From: Nitrososphaerota archaeon
GTDB lineage: Archaea > Thermoproteota > Nitrososphaeria > Nitrososphaerales > Nitrosopumilaceae
DNA length: 10,113 nucleotides
NCBI GenBank assembly: GCA_016126025.1
Contig: JAEFDA010000071.1
Location: 1 to 10,113, forward strand
Direction: 5' to 3'
Numbering within the stretch: the stretch's first letter is position 1; each line of letters starts with the position of its first letter. The notes under the pieces were generated by a model, which was not told the DNA's origin, ran no database searches, and saw nothing but the letters and a program-made list of their open reading frames with translations. Of the stretch, positions 6,427-10,113 are shown one piece after another. Both the position numbers and the translations under genes were made by a program.

Positions 6427-7159
6427 CATGTTTAAACCGGAATACACTAATCACCACGAAGGCATTACGGTATTTGGACATGTTGCCCACCAAGAAGTAT
6501 TTATCATATTGTGGGTCGGTCAGGCGGAGGTTTGGTATTGCCTGTTCTGGATTGTCTGGGTGCTTCCTCATCCATTCATATGCGCCCCACTCAAGGATTT
6601 GTTGGTTGTGTGGATTTTGTGAACGACAGTCAGAGCACCGGTACTTCACACGTGGTTGTAGCTTGTAGTTGTGTATTGTAAAAAATCGTGTAGGTGAGTC
6701 TAACGTGATCTGCACGGTTGGGTCGTAACGCTCTCCCCTCTCTTCCATCCATGCGTTAAGTACATCGGGTTTGATTATGCCCAGACTCAACATGTTATCA
6801 TTGAGGTTCTGTATACAATCTACTCCAAAATCGCGGTACAGTTTATGCAGCAGGCTAATCCGGCCCGGCTGGGGAAGTTTCCCATGCCTGTGGATCTTCT
6901 CACTCAACACATCCCATTCGCGCTTTGAGCCCTGAACTTTCCAACTTTCCCCCCGTGTATCCTGCGGGTTCCGCTCCAAGGGTATGCTCACCCGGTCCCA
7001 CCTGCGCATATGGGCATTTGGTGGTATGGGGTATATCCTGACAAGCCCATGCTCATCAGAGTAGCATGCACTACAGAGTACCTTCCGCTTGTCTTTGAGC
7101 TCGTCAGGAACAGCTTCTCCTATCACTATAAGATCATCCATGAATTGTGTATCACTCAT
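6416..7159 (-). CDS. DuOB-like protein with two CxxC pairs, partner of DUF488
   Basis: The product is 247 residues from ATG 7159. The N-terminal part reads KRKVLCSACYSDEHGLVRIYPIPP (25-47), then RRWDRVSIPLERNPQDTRGESWKV. This is a beta-rich pattern I associate, from memory, with dual OB-fold (DuOB) proteins (KxVCsAg...WvRiYPiP...). The C-terminal half has VKYRCSDCRSQNPHNQQILEW (CxxC at 175-178, then His), and ends with the strand pair YFLVGNMSKYRNAFVVISVF. C29/C32 and C175/C178 may bind zinc. OB folds would suggest nucleic-acid binding; no nuclease motif is seen. It is the first gene of a leftward cluster with DUF488 and a membrane protein, and diverges from the small helical genes across repeat array 3. 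The family name is the less certain part of this call. Confidence 0.65.
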   Translation of the reverse strand: MSDTQFMDDLIVIGEAVPDELKDKRKVLCSACYSDEHGLVRIYPIPPNAHMRRWDRVSIPLERNPQDTRGESWKVQGSKREWDVLSEKIHRHGKLPQPGRISLLHKLYRDFGVDCIQNLNDNMLSLGIIKPDVLNAWMEERGERYDPTVQITLDSPTRFFTIHNYKLQPRVKYRCSDCRSQNPHNQQILEWGAYEWMRKHPDNPEQAIPNLRLTDPQYDKYFLVGNMSKYRNAFVVISVFRFKHGTI

Positions 7160-7196
7160 ACCCTCTTCCCCTCTCGCACCCCCTTATGTCTGCTGC

Positions 7197-7345
7197 GTTA
7201 AGCCGGAACTGTCAAGATAACGTGTGATGGTTCGGGGTGTCAAATGCGTGTGATGGCTGTCAAGTGCGTGTGATGGGGCGCCGCCCGCGAGAGGGGCCAT
7301 GTTTGGCATAAAGAAAGTGCGGCGGCGGTCAAATCCGTGAGACAA
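7197..7345. repeat. GTYAAR trio array, copy 3, plus flanking motifs
   Basis: Motifs occur at 7197 (GTTAAG), 7211 (GTCAAG), 7239 (GTCAAA), 7259 (GTCAAG) and 7328 (GTCAAA). The 7211/7239/7259 trio has spacing 28/20, and each is followed by GTGTGATGG. GGGGCGCCGCCC (7275-7286) closes the trio, as in copy 1, and continues into GCGAGAGG. The array occupies the divergent space between the DuOB-like gene and the small helical genes. Confidence 0.8.
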
Positions 7346-7352
7346 TCCATGC

Positions 7353-7360
7353 TGATATAC
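7353..7360 (+). promoter_or_regulatory. TATA box of the small helical gene pair
   Basis: TGATATAC is centred about 25 bases before ATG 7381. It supports transcription of the 7381-7901 unit as a leaderless mRNA. Confidence 0.5.
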
Positions 7361-7380
7361 GCCCGCCCCCACACTTCCCC

Positions 7381-7653
7381 ATGCTAGACATGCCCTCTGG
7401 CGTCCACCAAGATCCTCCGCAGCCCCTGGACGCCCCCGACACCGACGCCATCACGTAGGCATACGCATACTTGGCGGTGGTCATGTACCGGTCGAGCATG
7501 GGGTATGCGGACCTCCCCGAACAGGTACATCGCGCCCACGGCATACTACGGCGGGAACTCACCCGACTGGACGCCCTCCCCACATGCAGTCCATTCTCAC
7601 TGGTTCCGGTCCGACCCATGCGGTATGAGCCGCTGCCCGGAGTGGATGAATGA
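7381..7653 (+). pseudogene. Small helical protein A, interrupted by in-frame TAG
   Basis: The frame starts at ATG 7381, is broken by TAG 7456-7458 after 25 codons, and then stays open to TGA 7651-7653. The part after the stop (AYAYLAVVMY, then YADLPEQVHRAHGILRREL) resembles the next gene's product (DLNLPEPVRAAERLLRGEL). In that alignment the TAG falls opposite a GAG Glu codon (ITxAYAYL against IQEAHDHL). A single G-to-T change would explain the break. Alternatives are re-initiation at TTG 7471 or ATG 7483, or stop-codon readthrough. The stop overlaps the next start as ATGA. The family is not recognised; the sequence is predicted mainly helical, with no membrane segment or catalytic motif. Confidence 0.5.
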
Positions 7654-7901
7654 TGACAAGGCCAAGGATAACAACGCCAAACGGCCCAACCATGGAGACG
7701 GTACGGCGACTCCACAGGCAGACCACCCTGGCCATACGTCCCATACAAGAGGCGCATGACCATCTAACGGGCGCGCTCCTAGCGGACCTCAATCTGCCCG
7801 AACCGGTCCGGGCCGCAGAACGTCTGCTGCGGGGCGAGCTGGAGAGAATCAGCAAGGGCATCTCGTACCGTGGCCACCACCCACAGGAACCGGCCTCCTA
7901 A
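7650..7901 (+). CDS. Small helical protein B, paralogue of A
   Basis: The product is 83 residues from ATG 7650, whose first bases overlap the TGA of gene A (ATGA), the classic layout for translational coupling. ATG 7692 (METVRRLHRQ) is an alternative start. The sequence is helix-rich: TVRRLHRQTTLAIRPIQEAHDHL, then NLPEPVRAAERLLRGELERI, with a short polar tail ending HHPQEPAS. I do not recognise the family. The LPExVxRA...LRxEL motif shared with gene A marks them as tandem duplicates. A six-T terminator follows. There is no transmembrane segment, and the protein may form a helical hairpin or coiled-coil dimer. Confidence 0.55.
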   Translation: MMTRPRITTPNGPTMETVRRLHRQTTLAIRPIQEAHDHLTGALLADLNLPEPVRAAERLLRGELERISKGISYRGHHPQEPAS

Positions 7902-7911
7902 CCCTCTCCCA

Positions 7912-7917
7912 TTTTTT
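7912..7917 (+). terminator. T-tract terminator of the helical gene pair
   Basis: Six T residues lie 10 bases after the stop codon of gene B, a typical archaeal T-rich terminator position. Confidence 0.5.
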
Positions 7918-7948
7918 CAATGCCGTAGGGTCGCGACTGGTAAGTTAG

Positions 7949-7981
7949 GGGGGCCCAAATGCCCCCGTTAAGCGGGGAGAC
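7949..7981. repeat. Hairpin with an isolated GTTAAG unit
   Basis: GGGGGC-CCAAAT-GCCCCC forms a perfect 6-bp stem (7949-7954 with 7961-7966). It abuts CGTTAAGCGGGGAGACCTA, close to the last unit of array 2 (CGTTAAGGGGGTGACCTA). This appears to be a single dispersed unit of the GTYAAR family. Confidence 0.55.
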
Positions 7982-8005
7982 CTACATGCCTGTAAACCTC
8001 GTAAG

Positions 8006-8033
8006 AAAAAAATGGTGGTGGTCCTTTCACCAC
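8006..8033 (-). terminator. Hairpin plus T7, intrinsic-type terminator on the minus strand
   Basis: Read leftward, GTGGTG-aaaggac-CACCAC is a 6-bp stem followed two bases later by seven T residues (plus-strand A7 at 8006-8012). It would end a leftward transcript; none is otherwise evident apart from possible firing of the TATA box at 8135 in that direction. Confidence 0.4.
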
Positions 8034-8134
8034 TCTACATACTCTACGTATTCCACGTATGTATAACTCTCGACGATCTCAACCACGTCATAGTCGCTGC
8101 CGCATTGTCCCATGCCTATCACTACCATGCGAAC

Positions 8135-8143
8135 TATATAAAT
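8135..8143. promoter_or_regulatory. Strong TATA box with no protein start at the right distance
   Basis: TATATAAAT is the best TATA match in the window. On the plus strand a start near 8165 is expected, but no ATG, GTG or TTG opens a convincing gene there. The transcript may be non-coding, or the box may serve the minus strand. Confidence 0.5.
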
Positions 8144-8144
8144 C

Positions 8145-8210
8145 GGCCGGTGCCAAGGCACTGGCCGCGAGAGGCCACAATCCCGTCGACACTCCATCAG
8201 AGCATTTGAA
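8145..8210. repeat. Palindrome plus GCGAGAGGCCAC element, copy B
   Basis: GGCCGGTGCC-AA-GGCACTGGCC (8145-8166, one wobble) abuts CGCGAGAGGCCAC (8166-8178) and is followed by ACTCCATCAGAGCATTTG (8191-8208). The same order of elements recurs at 9764-9809 (CGCGAGAGGCCAC, then ACTCAATCAGGGAATTG). A third copy of the CGCGAGAGG core is at 7286-7299. Confidence 0.6.
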
Positions 8211-8346
8211 CAGTGCCAGTGACTGGCCTAAAATTCTGGCAGCTTGCCTAGGTTGTCTGCTGTTGTGTGGTTGCCGTTGGTCCGTATGAAGTAGTCGCCC
8301 TCCACTTCCCGTGAGGGGTGGAAATTTGTGGGATGGACCAAGGCGC
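8165..8346 (+). ncRNA. Candidate structured non-coding RNA
   Basis: The expected transcript from the TATA box at 8135 holds several complementary segments. TGCCAG (8214-8219) pairs with CTGGCA (8236-8241). TTGGTCC (8277-8283) pairs perfectly with GGACCAA (8335-8341) and can be extended by GCC/GGC across one bulged base. Inside it TCCAC-tt-CCC-GTGA-GGG-GTGGA forms a second hairpin closed by a GNRA-type loop. The open frames here read as unlikely proteins. A lower stem, a large internal loop and an upper stem are also the layout of a one-hairpin H/ACA guide RNA, but no K-turn or clear ACA box was established. Boundaries are rough; the 3' end has no strong T-run. Confidence 0.35.
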
Positions 8347-8379
8347 TAAGGTCAAGAGAAGTTTAGGCGTGGTGAAGCC

Positions 8380-8405
8380 AATTATACTAGAACGACCATA
8401 TATTA
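8380..8405 (+). promoter_or_regulatory. TATA-like elements of the toxin-antitoxin operon
   Basis: CATATATTA (8397-8405) is centred 22 bases and AATTATACTAG (8380-8390) 38 bases before ATG 8423. Either could be used; the second would leave a leader of about 12 bases. Confidence 0.5.
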
Positions 8406-8422
8406 TGTGGTGAGTCTCTAAC

Positions 8423-9436
8423 ATGGTAGGGTCAGAGCACGGCCACGTAGGAACGGATATAAACAGCACAAATGTCGCCGCCGACATGCCTTGGGAATGG
8501 CCTCCTAACCAGACAGTTCAGGAGGCCATACGTGTTGCCATGCAACGGCTATCCAAAGACGGCAAGCGTAGAGTCACCAAGAAGCACATACTAAAAGTGC
8601 TGTTCTTGGCAAGGGAGCGCCTGCCTGATGGCAACAGCGTCAAGCAAGAGTTGGCATACTATTGGTACAAGGAGGGACCATACTCCGAGATCGTAGACGC
8701 CAATATCGACCACATGATGGATGCTGGCTTGGTCAGTTTCCACAAGACCGATACTTCTCAGACATACAAACTGAAGCCAAGCCGCGCACTAAAACCAGTG
8801 GCGAGTGGCGTCGATGTGGACTTGGCCAAGGACGAGATCAGTCAGGTGGCGTATGACAACTCCGACGTGACCGCTGCCGTCAAGAGCGCATACAGAGTGG
8901 CCCCACACAAGTGGTACACCACATACAATCGAAGGTTCGGACCACGGATTGACAGGCACTTTGAGGACATACTAGCAGGCCGGACATGCAGGCACAGTTC
9001 TCAGGAGATTCTGTCAGAGTTGGATGATGCCGTGCTGGACTATCCAACCGACCCGAATCTCATGGGGCACAGGATGGCGTTCATGGACTGCGCAAAGATG
9101 CTGAACGCCTTCCTGCGGCGCGAGTCATATCACACTGACAAGGACACGACAGAAATGCTTCAAAACCTATGTGCTGCTGTCTGGGACGTCTTTGCATATG
9201 GTATGAGAGTGTACCATCACGATCCACAATATGATTCCCGCATGGAGAAGTGGATGGCCAAGTACAACGAGGAATTGCACAACCTAGACCGTGAGACAAT
9301 CAGGAGCATGGAGGTGTTTGGGGATGTCGGCGTGGATGTACCGGACATGTCTCCAGAGATGGAAGACCTGTTGCGACACCCGGAAAATCATGTTTTTACG
9401 CCGCTGTCGTTAGGTGACGTAGCAAAGGGCGAGTGA
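8423..9436 (+). CDS. Panacea/DUF4065-like winged-helix protein, probable antitoxin
   Basis: The product is 337 residues. The segment 31-118 reads as a winged helix: QEAIRVAMQRLSKDG, KKHILKVLFLARERLPDG, LAYYWYKEGPYSEIVDANID, then MMDAGLVSFHKTD and YKLKP. The YWYKEGPYS turn (80-88) followed by a recognition-like helix and GLV is the look of Panacea (DUF4065, SocA/GepA-type) domains, which neutralise varied toxins. The remaining 220 residues are mainly helical, with no recognised motif (DAVLDYPTDPNLMGHRMAFM; LCAAVWDVFAYGMRVYHHD). This is much longer than a simple antitoxin, so the C-terminal region could bind the toxin or have another function. It is three bases upstream of a RelE-like toxin gene, with the antitoxin-first order usual for such pairs. 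Assignment to Panacea rests on pattern only. Confidence 0.6.
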   Translation: MVGSEHGHVGTDINSTNVAADMPWEWPPNQTVQEAIRVAMQRLSKDGKRRVTKKHILKVLFLARERLPDGNSVKQELAYYWYKEGPYSEIVDANIDHMMDAGLVSFHKTDTSQTYKLKPSRALKPVASGVDVDLAKDEISQVAYDNSDVTAAVKSAYRVAPHKWYTTYNRRFGPRIDRHFEDILAGRTCRHSSQEILSELDDAVLDYPTDPNLMGHRMAFMDCAKMLNAFLRRESYHTDKDTTEMLQNLCAAVWDVFAYGMRVYHHDPQYDSRMEKWMAKYNEELHNLDRETIRSMEVFGDVGVDVPDMSPEMEDLLRHPENHVFTPLSLGDVAKGE

Positions 9437-9439
9437 CCC

Positions 9440-9730
9440 ATGACCACTGTGGACGGGTGGGCGTTTTGCGAAAGTAAACCATACAAGAAACACAGAAAGA
9501 AGTATGTGCATGATCAGGTAGTGATGAAGTCGCTTAGTGAACGTCTCAAATCACTGCAAGCAGCACAAGACCCCCGACGTCTGGGAGACATCAAGATCGG
9601 CAACTTGAACGGCGCATATGGGCTGTGGTTGTCAAGATCTGTTCGGTTGTTGTATGCCGTAAATTGTGATACCCAAGAAATTATTCTGTTGAACATGGGA
9701 GACCACAAAGAAGTGTATTACCATGCCTAG
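9440..9730 (+). CDS. RelE/ParE-superfamily toxin
   Basis: The product is 96 residues, the normal length of RelE/YafQ/HigB-type toxins. The core is typical: helix VVMKSLSERLKSLQAAQ, then DPRRLGDIKIGNLNGAYGLWL (44-64), then SRSVRLLYAVNCDTQEIILL and the closing GDHKEVYYHA. Basic and aromatic residues at the usual active-site positions are R47, R66, R69, Y72, H89 and Y93/Y94. RelE-type members are ribosome-dependent mRNA endonucleases; ParE members poison gyrase. The sequence alone does not separate the two, though the DPRxLG...RLLY...H..VY pattern favours the RelE side. ATG 9440 starts three bases after the upstream stop, so the pair is one operon. Codon use is AT-rich relative to the chromosome to the left. 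Confidence 0.82.
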   Translation: MTTVDGWAFCESKPYKKHRKKYVHDQVVMKSLSERLKSLQAAQDPRRLGDIKIGNLNGAYGLWLSRSVRLLYAVNCDTQEIILLNMGDHKEVYYHA

Positions 9731-9763
9731 TGGTGTTTGGTAACTTATGCATATGGTTCGGAT

Positions 9764-9809
9764 GGAGTGCCGCCCGCGAGAGGCCACGGTCTACTCAATC
9801 AGGGAATTG
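9764..9809. repeat. GCGAGAGGCCAC element, copy C
   Basis: GAGTGCCGCCCGCGAGAGGCCAC is followed by ACTCAATCAGGGAATTG (9793-9809). It matches copy B at 8158-8208 in order and sequence, with an internal length difference of about 7 bases. It lies between the toxin gene and the AbrB-like gene. Confidence 0.6.
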
Positions 9810-9849
9810 TAACGCTTACGTGGCCAAGATCCGGCGTAGCAATATATGA

Positions 9850-9860
9850 GATATATAATA
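9850..9860 (+). promoter_or_regulatory. TATA box of the AbrB-like gene
   Basis: GATATATAATA is centred 27 bases before ATG 9882, a clean leaderless promoter. Confidence 0.7.
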
Positions 9861-9881
9861 CGGATATGACGGTCCCTACTC

Positions 9882-10025
9882 ATGGAGCCAATCGTGGGGT
9901 TCGTATGCAAGGTGTCCAAGCAGGGACCCATGCGAGTGCTGGTCATCCCAAGGCGGCTGCACGGCAAGCTGGACGGCATAGACGGCAAGCAGGTCCTGGT
10001 TACGGTGTCCGACATCATACCATAG
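9882..10025 (+). CDS. AbrB/MazE-like swapped-hairpin protein (47 residues)
   Basis: The product begins MEPIVGFVCKVSKQGPMRVL and continues VIPRRLHGKLDGIDGKQVLV to TVSDIIP. This is one complete SpoVT-AbrB unit: strand, the turn ending in VIPRRL (the family's xIPkxlr), GIDGKQVLVTV (the family's l..GdxVxv.v) and a last strand. Such units dimerise into a swapped-hairpin DNA-binding fold. Single-unit forms act as antitoxins (MazE, VapB) or transition-type regulators. No toxin gene follows within the visible 88 bases. The strong TATA box and intact frame support a real gene. It is close to the toxin-antitoxin operon but has its own promoter. Confidence 0.72.
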   Translation: MEPIVGFVCKVSKQGPMRVLVIPRRLHGKLDGIDGKQVLVTVSDIIP

Positions 10026-10075
10026 GTACGGCATGGTGGTACGGCAGGGCGTAGTAAAAAAGGAGGGTGTCCTAC

Positions 10076-10090
10076 CTGTCAAGATACCTG
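10076..10090. repeat. Possible start of a fourth GTYAAR array
   Basis: CTGTCAAGATACC matches the first unit of arrays 1 and 3 (ACTGTYAAGATAACG). The window ends 23 bases later, so the next units, expected about 28 and 48 bases on, cannot be seen. Confidence 0.4.
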
Positions 10091-10113
10091 GCTAGGGCCG
10101 CATCGACTATCGT

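Noticed and set aside
6379..6447. N-terminal extension of the DUF488 gene
   Set aside because: It would cover the gene's own TATA box and overlap the preceding gene; the family homology starts after ATG 6378.
8059..8289. Open frame with a hydrophobic, Cys-rich C-terminus (76 codons)
   Set aside because: It reads straight through the TATA box, the palindrome and the repeated GCGAGAGGCCAC element; its start lacks a promoter at the right spacing and the sequence has no coherent domain.
8165..8346. Hammerhead ribozyme or tRNA
   Set aside because: No CUGANGA core with a matching GAAA segment, and no T-loop (GTTCRA) or acceptor pairing was found.
9737..10054. Open frame of 105 codons on the plus strand after the toxin
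   Set aside because: It covers repeat copy C, the AbrB-like promoter and most of the AbrB-like gene in another frame; the AbrB-like protein is clearly the real product.
10033..10095. 20-codon frame (MVVRQGVVKKEG...) after the AbrB-like gene
   Set aside because: Too short, no promoter of its own, and it runs into the GTCAAG repeat unit; nothing supports it as a gene.

Overview
The window looks like a GC-rich archaeal genome of the Thaumarchaeota (Nitrososphaerota), most like a Cenarchaeum-type organism. The signs are: AT-rich TATA-like boxes repeatedly centred about 25-27 bases upstream of start codons, which implies leaderless mRNAs; GTG and TTG starts; T-tract terminators; and archaeal-type genes (AhbA/AhbB siroheme decarboxylase-like, RimI/Ard1-type acetyltransferase, TPR and SWIM proteins). 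The assignment to a lineage is inference. No rRNA, tRNA, CRISPR array or recognisable transposase/integrase was seen.

Positions 1-4950 read as ordinary chromosome. A fused two-unit AhbA/AhbB-like protein (cut off on the left) ends at 876. It is followed by a gene-poor 350-base gap, then two leftward genes (DCC-family thiol oxidoreductase, then a RimI-like N-acetyltransferase, each with its own TATA box). Rightward come a glutamate-1-semialdehyde aminomutase-like PLP enzyme and a seven-unit TPR protein. A leftward SWIM zinc-finger protein closes the block.

Positions 4966-10113 look like an accessory island: short genes, wide intergenic spaces, more AT-rich codon use in several genes and a family of repeated intergenic DNA. 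Its genes are a 38-residue CxxC/CxxC zinc-ribbon protein (+), a two-TM membrane protein (-), a DUF488 protein (-), a cysteine-containing protein resembling dual-OB (DuOB) proteins (-), two tandem paralogous small helical proteins (+, the first broken by TAG), a probable toxin-antitoxin operon (Panacea/DUF4065-like winged-helix antitoxin plus RelE-like toxin, +), and a 47-residue AbrB/MazE-like swapped-hairpin protein (+).

Two things tie the island together. First, GTYAAR motifs occur in groups of three with a spacing of 28 then 19-20 bases at 4971-5023, 5243-5295 and 7211-7264. Two of these trios sit in divergent promoter regions, and a further start of a trio may lie at the right edge. Second, a GCGAGAGG(CC) element recurs near 7290, 8170 and 9780, and two of those copies share about 45 bases of recognisable similarity. 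The 8130-8420 gap has a strong TATA box followed by nested complementary stems and no convincing protein, so it may encode a structured RNA.
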